A stretch of 64,000 nt of DNA, from the NCBI RefSeq assembly GCF_018128065.1, contig NZ_CP072360.1, positions 1,430,501 to 1,494,500 of the forward strand, read 5' to 3'. Below are positions 17,301 to 24,699 of the stretch, piece after piece. The stretch comes from Prevotella melaninogenica (GTDB lineage: Bacteria; Bacteroidota; Bacteroidia; Bacteroidales; Bacteroidaceae). How positions within the stretch are numbered: the first letter of the stretch is position 1; each line of letters opens with the position of its first letter. Both the position numbers and the translations under genes were made by a program. The notes under the pieces are model-generated. The model did no database searches. It worked only from the letters and a program-made list of their open reading frames with translations, and was not told the DNA's origin.

Positions 17301-18209
17301 ATGAAACGTAATAAATTAACAGCTCTGATAGCACTTGTAGGTGTTGTAGCCTTCACATCTTGTGAGGATGTGAAACGTCCAACCCCTGTCAGAGAACGTA
17401 TCAATGTCACTCCTCCATCAAGAGAGGCAGAGGCTATAAGTCAGTTGACAGCATCAATAGATGAGATTTCAGCTAACCTTGATGCCATATCTTCTCAAGA
17501 GGCAATGCTCTGTAAGACTACAGAGCACGCAAATAAGAAGTCGAAGATTATTCAGCAGATAAGGGGGCTCGGTGCGCTGCTTAGAGAGAAGCAAAACCAG
17601 ATTGATAAACTGCTAAATGAAAAGGTTAAGAAAGTGGATGCTCCAGCAGCATCTAATCCTACAATAGATAATCTTTACAAGGTAATAGAGTTCCTTTCAT
17701 CACAGCTGAAGGAGAAAGGAGATCGTGTAACCCAATTAGAGCAGGTTGCAAGTCGTAAGGATGTCACTGTAGACCAGCTTAAATACATCGTTATGAACCA
17801 AACTAACAGCATTGATGCAATGCGTTACAGGTTCAACATGGCAGCTTTGAAGCGCGAATATGCTCAACTGAAAACTAAAGAGAAGCAAAGAATTAAAGAA
17901 GATAAGGAGTCAGATAAAGTCTACTATATCATTGCGAACAAAGAGACTCTGAAGGATAAAGGTCTTTTGAAGACATCACTTTTCTCTAAGAAAGTGGATA
18001 ATAACAATGTAACAAAAGATCTGTTTACAGAGGCTAACAGCAAAGATCTGAAGACACTGACGATAAACTCATCGAGTCCAAAGCTCTTATCCCAGAACCC
18101 AAAAGGTAGTTATACACTCACGCAGAATGAAGACAGAACGACAACACTCACCATTACAGACCCAGAGAAGTTTTGGAATGTGTCGCGCTATCTGATCATC
18201 CAAGAGTAA
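17301..18209 (+). CDS. Coiled-coil lipoprotein of unknown function
   Basis: 302 residues from the preferred start at 17301 (MKRNKLTALIALV). The signal sequence ends at lipobox FTSC, so Cys21 would be lipidated. Residues about 45-200 are helical and heptad-rich, predicted as a long coiled coil (AEAISQLTASIDEISANLDA, LLREKQNQIDKLLNEKVKKV, ERVTQLEQVASRKDV-like). The C-terminal 100 residues form a beta-rich tail (YYIIANKETLKDKGLLKTSL through DPEKFWNVSRYLIIQE). It may anchor in the outer membrane and span the periplasm. The family is widespread in Bacteroidota but has no defined role known to me. Confidence 0.75.
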   Translation: MKRNKLTALIALVGVVAFTSCEDVKRPTPVRERINVTPPSREAEAISQLTASIDEISANLDAISSQEAMLCKTTEHANKKSKIIQQIRGLGALLREKQNQIDKLLNEKVKKVDAPAASNPTIDNLYKVIEFLSSQLKEKGDRVTQLEQVASRKDVTVDQLKYIVMNQTNSIDAMRYRFNMAALKREYAQLKTKEKQRIKEDKESDKVYYIIANKETLKDKGLLKTSLFSKKVDNNNVTKDLFTEANSKDLKTLTINSSSPKLLSQNPKGSYTLTQNEDRTTTLTITDPEKFWNVSRYLIIQE

Positions 18210-18237
18210 ATCTACTTTGAAATAGAAAGAAAATAAA

Positions 18238-18290
18238 TTAGGCTGCAAAGGTTGTGAAAATCGAATAATTTTCTTATCTTTGCAGCCTAA
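18238..18290. promoter_or_regulatory. Promoter inside a 13-bp perfect inverted repeat
   Basis: TTAGGCTGCAAAG (18238-18250) and CTTTGCAGCCTAA (18278-18290) are exact complements. The -7 box TATCTTTG of the next gene (18275-18282) overlaps the right arm. The repeat could be an operator or a terminator stem for the upstream gene. Confidence 0.65.
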
Positions 18291-18295
18291 AACTT

Positions 18296-19111
18296 ATGCG
18301 TAGCGTGAAAATAAAGGAAGTAATTGATGCCCTTGAACGATTCGCGCCTTTGCCCTTGCAGGAAAGCTATGATAATGCTGGCCTACAAGTTGGATTGACA
18401 GAGGCGGAAGTATCAGGGGCTTTATTGTGTCTTGACGTGACGGAAAAGGTGGTTGATGAGGCTATCAACAAGGGGTGTAACTTAATTGTTGCGCACCATC
18501 CGCTCATCTTCCGCAAGTTGGCACAAATAACAGACGTGAACTATGTGCAGCGCACAGTGATAAAGGCTATCAAGCATGATATCGTCATTGCCGCTATGCA
18601 CACAAACTTAGACTCAGCTGTGGGTGGTGTTAACTACAAGATAGCTGAGAAGTTAGGACTTAAGAACCTTCGTTTCTTCGGTCGTAACAAACAAGTGGTA
18701 AACCCACAGACAGGAGAATCAGTAACAGGTGGCGATGGTGTCATCGGTGAGTTTGAGGAGCCTTTGGCAGCAGACGATTTGATACTGTTATTGAAAAAGA
18801 AGTTTGATGCAGAGTGTGTTCAAACCAATGAATTACTTCGTCGTGAGATTCACACCATTGCTCTCTGTGGTGGTTCAGGCTCATTCCTATTGCAGGATGC
18901 TATCGCAGCAGGTGCAGATTCCTTCATGACAGGTGAGATGAGCTATCACGAATACTTTGGTCATGAGCAAGAAATACAGATTTGTATCATCGGACATTAT
19001 CAGAGTGAACAGTTCACTACTGAGGTGTTACGTGACGTTATCGAACGAGAATGCCCAAGTGTAAAATGCTACTTGTCTGAGATTAATACGAATCCTATCG
19101 GGTATTTTTAG
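18296..19111 (+). CDS. Nif3-like dinuclear metal centre protein
   Basis: A 271-residue member of the Nif3/YbgI family, which forms toroidal hexamers with a di-metal site; the physiological reaction is not established. Metal-ligand motifs are visible: LIVAHHPLIFR (two histidines), AMHTNLDSAVGG (His, Asp), and GHYQSEQFTTEVL (His, Glu). The start ATG lies 13 bases after the -7 box, so the leader is very short. Often annotated as GTP cyclohydrolase 1 type 2 homologue. It is followed by the zinc-ribbon gene 185 bases downstream, a pairing common in Bacteroidota. Confidence 0.93.
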   Translation: MRSVKIKEVIDALERFAPLPLQESYDNAGLQVGLTEAEVSGALLCLDVTEKVVDEAINKGCNLIVAHHPLIFRKLAQITDVNYVQRTVIKAIKHDIVIAAMHTNLDSAVGGVNYKIAEKLGLKNLRFFGRNKQVVNPQTGESVTGGDGVIGEFEEPLAADDLILLLKKKFDAECVQTNELLRREIHTIALCGGSGSFLLQDAIAAGADSFMTGEMSYHEYFGHEQEIQICIIGHYQSEQFTTEVLRDVIERECPSVKCYLSEINTNPIGYF

Positions 19112-19180
19112 TTGACGAGTTAGACAAGTTGACAGGTTGACGTGTTAGACAAGTAAACAAGTTAATTGTTAAGAAGTTGG
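19109..19180. repeat. ACAAGTTGAC-type short imperfect repeats
   Basis: The spacer has degenerate units GTTGACGAGTT, AGACAAGTT, GACAGGTTGAC, AGACAAGTA, AACAAGTTAA, the same family as at 2771-2905 and 51120-51290. Further on, ATTATGAATTTTGA is repeated at about 19249-19278. Confidence 0.65.
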
Positions 19181-19296
19181 ACGAATGGAGTCTGTGGTGT
19201 TGTCTTAACTCCTCTCACTCCTAAACTCCTAAAACAACAGTAATCATAATTATGAATTTTGAATTATGAATTTTGAATTAAATTAACATAAGAACT

Positions 19297-20118
19297 ATGG
19301 CAAAGAAAGATCCAAAAGAGTTACCAGTAGAGGAGAAATTGAAGGCCCTTTTCCAGTTACAGACAACCCTGTCAGGAATCGACGAGAAGCGTGCATTGCG
19401 TGGTGAGTTGCCACTTGAGGTACGTGACTTAGAAGATGAGTTGGAAGGTCTGCACATTCGTATTGAGAAGATTGAGCAGGACATTAAGGACTATCAGAGT
19501 GCTGTTACCCAGAAGAAGGGTAACATCGTTGACGCTCAAGCAAGTTTGGAGCGTTACAACAAGCAGTTGGACTCTGTTGCAAACAACCGTGAGTATGACA
19601 CTTTGACAAAGGAAATCGAGTTCCAAACATTGGAGATTGAGCTTTGCAATAAGAAAATTAAGGAAGCTCAAATTAAGGTTGAAGAGAAGCAGAAGGACTT
19701 AGAGGCTAATCGTGCATTGCTCGAAGACCGTCAGCACGCCTTAGAGGAGAAGCGCAACGAGCTCGATGAGATTATGCAGGAGACACGCGAGGAGGAAGGT
19801 CTGCTGAAGGAGAAGGCTGCAGAGTTGGAGACTAAGATTGAGCCGGGATTGCTTCGTAGCTTCAAGCGTATCCGTCGTGGTGCTCGCAATGGTTTGGGTA
19901 TCGTTTACGTACAGCGTGATGCTTGTGGTGGTTGCTTCAACAAGATTCCACCTCAGCGCCAGTTGGATGTGAAGATGCACAAGAAGATTATCGTTTGTGA
20001 GTACTGTGGTCGTATTCTCATTGACCCAGAGTTGGCTGGTGTAAAGGTTGACAAGACCGAGGAGAAGCCAAAGAAGCGTAGAACAACTCGTAAGAAGAAG
20101 GAAGAGGAGGGAGAGTAA
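19297..20118 (+). CDS. C4 zinc-ribbon coiled-coil protein
   Basis: A 273-residue cytoplasmic protein with a long antiparallel coiled coil (about residues 30-175, highly charged) and a C-terminal zinc ribbon. The ribbon cysteines are C-x2-C in DACGGCFNKIPPQRQLD and C-x2-C in IIVCEYCGRILIDPEL. The tail is basic (KKRRTTRKKKEEEGE). The layout matches the CT398/zinc-ribbon family, which has been linked to secretion and nucleic-acid functions in other bacteria. Role here is inferred only. It follows the Nif3-like gene. Confidence 0.88.
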   Translation: MAKKDPKELPVEEKLKALFQLQTTLSGIDEKRALRGELPLEVRDLEDELEGLHIRIEKIEQDIKDYQSAVTQKKGNIVDAQASLERYNKQLDSVANNREYDTLTKEIEFQTLEIELCNKKIKEAQIKVEEKQKDLEANRALLEDRQHALEEKRNELDEIMQETREEEGLLKEKAAELETKIEPGLLRSFKRIRRGARNGLGIVYVQRDACGGCFNKIPPQRQLDVKMHKKIIVCEYCGRILIDPELAGVKVDKTEEKPKKRRTTRKKKEEEGE

Positions 20119-20181
20119 TCATCGGCCCTTTTTATCCCATAGAGGATTAAAGTCTTTCATCTTCTGAAAGATAGAAAATAG

Positions 20182-20235
20182 CCTCAATACATTTGAAATG
20201 CCATCAAGCATTCTTATGTATTGAGGTTACTTTTA
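20182..20235 (+). terminator. Terminator after the zinc-ribbon gene
   Basis: CCTCAATACAT and ATGTATTGAGG form a perfect 11-bp stem, followed by TTACTTTTACG. Confidence 0.6.
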
Positions 20236-20501
20236 CGTTTAGCACTCTATTATTGCTATGCTATAAAATTTTAGTTCAAATCGATTATTATCTCACAATA
20301 ATCTTATTATTCTCATCATATTATGCATTCTGACCAAACCAAATAAAATCTGTTCAGCCTCTAATAATAGATTTCAGTTTAAAGTAAAGAGAAAGAGTTC
20401 ATTTGTTACTCTTTCCCTCTTTCTGCCTCCTTTTTATCTTTCTGTTACCTTTTCTTTTTCTCGGTTATTCTGTCTAATTTATATATTTTTTTAAGATTTC
20501 C

Positions 20502-20532
20502 TTGCCAGTTCTAAAAAGATGTTTTACCTTTG
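20502..20532 (+). promoter_or_regulatory. Promoter of the (CA)27 transcription unit
   Basis: TTG at 20502-20504 and TACCTTTG at 20525-20532 are 20 bases apart. Transcription would begin near 20538 and run through the CA tract. Confidence 0.65.
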
Positions 20533-20553
20533 CGCCCGTGAAACAATTAGCAA

Positions 20554-20711
<158 letters not shown>

Positions 20712-20772
20712 CGTTTAATCATACTTTTTTTCTTCCATCCTACGCGCGCGCGAAGCGTGGCGTAACGCTTGT

Positions 20773-20812
20773 AAACAAAGGACTTCACGGAGTTTCCTTT
20801 GTTCGCTTTTTT
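20773..20812 (+). terminator. Terminator downstream of the CA tract
   Basis: AAACAAAGGA pairs with TCCTTTGTT around ACT/AGT-rich loop sequence and is followed by CGCTTTTTT. With the promoter at 20525 it defines a roughly 275-nt transcript. Confidence 0.7.
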
Positions 20813-20926
20813 GTACCCGTTTGCGAACTGTCAAGAAAGCAAAATAAGGACGTTTTAAGCACTGGTTTTACTGCAAAAAATACTTATCATTTTATAGTAA
20901 TAGTTTGTTTTCTCTCGTTGATTTCT

Positions 20927-20958
20927 CAGGCAGGCAGCAGTGATATGCTGTCTGCCTG
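20927..20958 (+). promoter_or_regulatory. Stable hairpin in the leader of the fimbrillin operon
   Basis: CAGGCAGGCAGCA and TGCTGTCTGCCTG pair over 13 positions (one G-U) around loop GTGATA. There is no T-tract, so it is not a terminator. It lies 128 bases before the small-peptide gene and could act in RNA stability or as a protein site. Confidence 0.5.
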
Positions 20959-21086
20959 TAGAGAGGGAGAGGGCAAGCAATCAGAAGGGATAAATAATGA
21001 GATCGTCAGGATGTATATATAAAGGTGGCGTGATAAAGCCACATCTATAGAACAGTAACAACTATTTTTAATCAAATCAAAAAGCA

Positions 21087-21293
21087 ATGAGAAAGAAACA
21101 AGAAAAGAAGGTTTATTCTGCACCACGTTGCACGATAATCCAAGTAAGCGAAACCACTTATTTGATGGACACTTCTTTCCCCAGTCAGCACAACCCAGCC
21201 CAACCGGGTGGAACCTTTGGTGATGCAAAGCAGGCTCCAAGCTGGATGACAGAAAGCGAAGAAGCAACCGAGCATTCTTCATGGGAAGACTAA
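21087..21293 (+). CDS. Small protein upstream of the fimbrillin-like gene
   Basis: A 68-residue protein starting MRKKQEKKVYSAPRCTII. The lysine-rich start, a K-x-Y-x-x-P-x-x-x-V/I-like segment, then a Ser/Gly-rich and acidic tail, resemble short conserved peptides found beside Bacteroidota surface-protein genes. No signal peptide or known domain is seen. It ends 57 bases before the fimbrillin-like lipoprotein gene and is probably co-transcribed. A role linked to that protein is inferred from position only. Confidence 0.6.
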   Translation: MRKKQEKKVYSAPRCTIIQVSETTYLMDTSFPSQHNPAQPGGTFGDAKQAPSWMTESEEATEHSSWED

Positions 21294-21350
21294 CAGAGAG
21301 TTATTAACCAAGTAAAGAAAACAAAATCACACTAAAAGAAGAAACAGACA

Positions 21351-22895
21351 ATGAAAAAGAAATTATTCAAGACCCGCCTGCTTTCATTCGCAGCTTTCTG
21401 CGGGCTCACATTCGCGTTTGCATCCTGTGCCAATGAAGACGTAGCGCAGAACCCAAACAACATAGATAACGATAAGAACTTGACAACCTTCACAGCAGGT
21501 GACCCCTCAACACGCACCTCAATGGAGAGCGATGGCAAGTTCTTTTGGGAGGGAGGCGACAAGATTTGGGTAAAAGATGATAACGGTGCTTGGCAGCAAA
21601 GTAGCAACGCCCCTACAGAAAAGACTGCCAGCTTTAAGTTTAAAGTACCCGGCAACTTTACACAAAGCAGCAGCTATAAGGTTTACTACCCTGGTAAGAA
21701 TGGAAATCGAGACAAAGTAACAATCTCTGCAAACCAAAGTCAGTCAGAACCCAACACTACCGCCCACTTTGGCACATCAGGCGATTGCGGAATGGCTGAT
21801 GCATCAAAGCAGTCAAACGGCTCGTTTGCTTTTGCGCTTGACCACAAGGCAGCTTACTTGCTTCTTTTGCCACGTACAGCCAATACAATCTTGCATGACT
21901 GCTACTTGACAAAGGTAGAGATAAACTCTGATAACGACATCACTAGTACATATACCCTTGACCCAACAACAGGCGAACTAACAGGTACTGGAACAGGCAA
22001 ACAGATTGTTCTCACAACAAAGAGTAGCGGAACATACGCTAATGGTTTCCCTTTAACCAACACTGCCACAAACGCCGCTACTAACGGTTCTTACGTTGTT
22101 ATAAAACCGGGCACCCATACACTCAAGATACGTTATTGGGTGAAGGACATTGTAACAAATGTAGAAGGAACTATAACCAAGACATTGTCATCAGCTACCT
22201 ACGACCAGAATAAATATTATAACATCACTGCTAACCTTGACGTAAAGGATTACGACGGAACAAAGTACTACATGTGGGATGCTCAGCAGAATTATTGGGC
22301 AGGTCATGAATGGAATAGCGCAGCTCCATGGCAGCCAACGCTTACGACACAGCCAGCCAATTCAAACTACCCCAAGAGCAACACCGACTCTCGTTGGTAC
22401 CACGAGGGCGGCGGTCTAGGTCGCATCGATGCTACTCAGAGTTGCGCTACTCTTCCCAACGTGAACGAGATGACATGGTACGCTGCCAAGGGCAATCCCC
22501 GTTGGGACAAGGACGAATTATGGACAACTATGGGTCATTTATATAAAGGCGGCATGTGGTTTAAGAAGAAGTCAGTCTTACTGGCAGAAGGTAATTATAA
22601 CACCGAGAAATCTGTCGACGGCACTGATTGGCGTATAAATAGAAATGCAAACCGCTGGTCCGTATCTCAGACTCTTCCTTCCGCTGCCGATGCAAACAAA
22701 TACTTCTACCTGCCCGCCTTGGGTTTCTACAGCTCTGGTCTGTGGTACAACGTTGGCGAAGCCGGCTTCTATTGGTCGTCAAGTGCTACTCCGCGGTACA
22801 GCATCAGCGCGTGCCTTGTGCGCTTAGACAGTGGTTTCGTCCACGTGTTCAACGAAGACCGCTACCGCGGTCTCTGGGTCGGGGTGTTTGAGTAG
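21351..22895 (+). CDS. Fimbrillin-family lipoprotein with C-type-lectin-like variable C-terminus
   Basis: A 514-residue surface lipoprotein. The signal ends at lipobox FASC, giving Cys26. Residues about 40-300 look like a fimbrillin/Mfa-type beta domain (STRTSMESDGKFFWEGGDKI, ALDHKAAYLLLLPRT, YYNITANLDV). The C-terminal 200 residues have the FISUMP/C-type-lectin look: LPNVNEMTWYAAKGNPRWD, then YFYLPALGFY, then GFYWSSSA and a final DSG-x-V...RYRG. The last 60 codons are rich in NNC (for example TAC AGC ATC AGC; GAC CGC TAC CGC) and more GC-rich than surrounding genes, as in DGR target genes. No RT gene is visible in this window. Confidence 0.82.
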   Translation: MKKKLFKTRLLSFAAFCGLTFAFASCANEDVAQNPNNIDNDKNLTTFTAGDPSTRTSMESDGKFFWEGGDKIWVKDDNGAWQQSSNAPTEKTASFKFKVPGNFTQSSSYKVYYPGKNGNRDKVTISANQSQSEPNTTAHFGTSGDCGMADASKQSNGSFAFALDHKAAYLLLLPRTANTILHDCYLTKVEINSDNDITSTYTLDPTTGELTGTGTGKQIVLTTKSSGTYANGFPLTNTATNAATNGSYVVIKPGTHTLKIRYWVKDIVTNVEGTITKTLSSATYDQNKYYNITANLDVKDYDGTKYYMWDAQQNYWAGHEWNSAAPWQPTLTTQPANSNYPKSNTDSRWYHEGGGLGRIDATQSCATLPNVNEMTWYAAKGNPRWDKDELWTTMGHLYKGGMWFKKKSVLLAEGNYNTEKSVDGTDWRINRNANRWSVSQTLPSAADANKYFYLPALGFYSSGLWYNVGEAGFYWSSSATPRYSISACLVRLDSGFVHVFNEDRYRGLWVGVFE

Positions 22896-22914
22896 TCCTA
22901 AAAGCCCACCCTGA

Positions 22915-22933
22915 CCCTCCCCAAAGGGGAGGG
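22915..22933. repeat. Palindromic repeat CCCTCCCC-AAA-GGGGAGGG
   Basis: An 8-bp stem 20 bases after the fimbrillin-like gene. It belongs to the same family as 7786-7802 and 23722-23743. Downstream hairpins are known beside some DGR variable regions, but its dispersed siblings argue for a generic repeat. Confidence 0.7.
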
Positions 22934-22985
22934 AGTGCCTAACGGGATAAAAGAAGTAAATAAGCAAACCGTTTGAAAAAAAATT

Positions 22986-23063
22986 CTAACGTGTTAGAAA
23001 TTTACGGGGAACGTGTTAGCGAGAAATTTCTAACGGGTTAGAAATTTTCTTGCAACCCGTTAG
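22986..23063. repeat. Array of four palindromes at exact 22-bp spacing (CTAACGNGTTAG)
   Basis: Four 12-bp cores begin at 22986, 23008, 23030 and 23052: CTAACGTGTTAG, GGAACGTGTTAG, CTAACGGGTTAG and GCAACCCGTTAG. Most are followed by AAATTT. The first and third are palindromic or nearly so. The array sits between the fimbrillin-like and HU-like genes. Confidence 0.85.
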
Positions 23064-23095
23064 AAATTTTACTCTGACCTAATATGCGTTTTAAG

Positions 23096-23137
23096 CCTCC
23101 GCATTATGCGGATTTTCAAAGCTTTGCGGAGGTTTTT
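23096..23137 (+). terminator. Terminator of the fimbrillin-like operon
   Basis: CCTCCGCA pairs with TGCGGAGG, followed by TTTTT. Confidence 0.72.
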
Positions 23138-23267
23138 ATCTCTTTTAAATACTGAATAAACACGCTTTGATTGAGCTTATCAAACTGAGAAAAAACGAAA
23201 CTAATGAAAAACGTGTTGCTGCAAAGTGCAGCACAAGTAAGTAATAACTAATAAAATTTTAAACACA

Positions 23268-23702
23268 ATGAAAATCAAATTGATTGAAAGAAGAAAGCCG
23301 GGTACAAAGACTGGACCGGGTAAGTTTTATGCAAGTCCTGTAAACGTGGGGAAGAAGAACCTGCGGGATATTGCGCATGACATTGCGGGACGTTCTTCGC
23401 TGACACGTGGTGATATCGAAAACGTGCTGTCAAACTTTATGGATTGTCTGCCCCACTATCTTCGTGACGGCTTTAGTGTGCAGTTAGGCGAATTTGGCAC
23501 GATGCGCTTGACACTGTCAAGCGAGGGAGCTGAAACGGAAAAGGCTTTTAAGACCGAGAAGATTAAGCCGCGCGTAACGTTTACACCGGGCGTAGAACTG
23601 AAAGCTGCCCTGCGCGAGAACTCGTATGAGACAGTGAAGGAGGAAAAGTCGGGCGGAAAGAAAGAAGGAGGCGGAAAGGCTCCCGGACCTATGCCAGAGT
23701 AG
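23268..23702 (+). CDS. HU-family DNA-binding protein
   Basis: A 144-residue DNABII-type protein that would bend and package DNA as a dimer. It begins MKIKLIERRKPGTKTGPGKF, a Bacteroidota-type N-terminal extension before the HU core. The helical part (DIAHDIAGRSSLTRGDIENV, LSNFMDCLPHYLRDG) is followed by VQLGEFGTMRLTLSS and KIKPRVTFTPG, which align with the HU beta arm and saddle. The tail is Lys/Gly-rich and flexible (GGKKEGGGKAPGPMPE). It is flanked by two 22-bp-phased palindrome arrays. Copies of this subfamily often lie near mobile or surface-protein loci. Confidence 0.86.
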   Translation: MKIKLIERRKPGTKTGPGKFYASPVNVGKKNLRDIAHDIAGRSSLTRGDIENVLSNFMDCLPHYLRDGFSVQLGEFGTMRLTLSSEGAETEKAFKTEKIKPRVTFTPGVELKAALRENSYETVKEEKSGGKKEGGGKAPGPMPE

Positions 23703-23721
23703 GAAGCGGCCTCACCCCCAA

Positions 23722-23743
23722 CCCCTCTCCTATTGGAGAGGGG
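23722..23743. repeat. Palindromic repeat CCCCTCTCC-TATT-GGAGAGGGG
   Basis: A perfect 9-bp stem 20 bases after the HU-like gene, third member of the C/G-rich hairpin family. It may serve as a transcript end. Confidence 0.7.
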
Positions 23744-23766
23744 AGTGAACACCGAGATACCCCCAC

Positions 23767-23829
23767 ATGTTTGAATGCATTATTGTGGATGATAAGCTAA
23801 ACGCCATACAGCAAAGATTTTGTTCGTAA
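23767..23829 (+). pseudogene. Remnant of a response-regulator gene start
   Basis: A 20-codon frame reads MFECIIVDDKLNAIQQ and then a short unrelated end and a stop. CIIVDD followed by AI is the usual opening of LytTR-type response-regulator receiver domains. Only the first beta strand and acidic pair remain, so this looks like the truncated 5' end of a lost regulator gene. Confidence 0.5.
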
Positions 23830-23863
23830 ACCTTACAATGTAAACCTTATAATGTAAGCCTTA
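23826..23863. repeat. Three tandem 14-bp repeats (GTAAACCTTACAAT)
   Basis: GTAAACCTTACAAT, GTAAACCTTATAAT and GTAAGCCTTATGGC follow one another just after the response-regulator remnant. Confidence 0.75.
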
Positions 23864-23980
23864 TGGCAAATATTCTGCAAATGGGGTTCTTCCTCTTTCG
23901 GGGGGAGTTGAGGGGCTTCTCTTTTCTCCGCAAATTGTTTATGGTAAAGGATTGGCTTTAATCAAGAATAAATCAAAAAA

Positions 23981-24038
23981 TTGTTCGCGAACAAAAAGGA
24001 AATTGTTCGCGAACTTTTTTTGATTTGTTCGCGAACAA
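23981..24038. repeat. Array of three TTGTTCGCGAACAA palindromes at exact 22-bp spacing
   Basis: Copies begin at 23981, 24003 and 24025. Each has core TTGTTCGCGAAC, complete as a 14-bp palindrome in the first and third copies, with A/T runs between. The spacing equals that of the array at 22986-23063 although the core sequence differs. Confidence 0.88.
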
Positions 24039-24159
24039 TTTTGGTAGAGTCTTAGAATAAATTTTCTCGCATGAAGTCAGAATGCAGAAAGATATACACT
24101 TCAAAGGAATGTTTTAAGACAGACAACCTATGTTTATCAGGTAGCACTGATTCAACTCC

Positions 24160-24699
24160 TTACTTCACATAGAAGATACGATTTTGCTTGCGTGATGAGG
24201 TCTTGCCTTCCTTTGCTGCATAACCAAGAATACAGAAGCCGATACCTTCATAATCGCCTTCTATCCCCCACTCTTTCAACATCTGCTTACCATCTTCACG
24301 TTCAAAAGTCTGCTTGGCACGATTAATCCAACAGCTTCCTAAACCTACTGCGTGAGCAGCATTCATAAGGTTGCCCATCATCAACGCACCATCATAGACG
24401 TGATTAGGGCTACTCTTATCCGCTAACACAGCAAGGACAACGGATGCTCCATAAAAAGGGTCGCTCGTTACGCCCATTATCTCACCATTAATCGCCGATA
24501 AGCGGTCGCGTACTTCCTTATTAGTCACTTCAACGATGATAGCAGTCTGCATATTCTTTCCACTTGCAGCGTAAAGACCAGCTTCCATCACCTTATCAAT
24601 CAACTCCTGTGCAGGCATACGCTCTTCATAAGCACGTATGCTACGACGTGTCAACAATGCTTCTAATGCTTCCATAACATATTCTATTTTATAATTCAT
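24160..24699 (-). CDS. Nitroreductase-family flavoprotein
   Basis: An FMN-dependent NAD(P)H nitroreductase-like enzyme. The frame has 179 residues; the alternative start at 24675 (MEALEALLTRRSIRAYEE) gives 171 residues and begins at the usual family N-terminus. FMN-contact motif RRSIRAY is present, then AASGKNMQTAIIVEVTN and the late GLGSCWINRAKQ, GIGFCILGYAAKEG. If the upstream ATG is used, it overlaps the end of the malY/patB gene by 11 bases, suggesting translational coupling. Substrate is not predictable. Confidence 0.87.
   Translation of the reverse strand: MNYKIEYVMEALEALLTRRSIRAYEERMPAQELIDKVMEAGLYAASGKNMQTAIIVEVTNKEVRDRLSAINGEIMGVTSDPFYGASVVLAVLADKSSPNHVYDGALMMGNLMNAAHAVGLGSCWINRAKQTFEREDGKQMLKEWGIEGDYEGIGFCILGYAAKEGKTSSRKQNRIFYVK

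Noticed and set aside
22896..22960. The hairpin after the fimbrillin-like gene as a specific DGR recognition structure
   Set aside because: Very similar C/G-rich hairpins follow aguB and the HU-like gene, so it is more likely a generic dispersed repeat.
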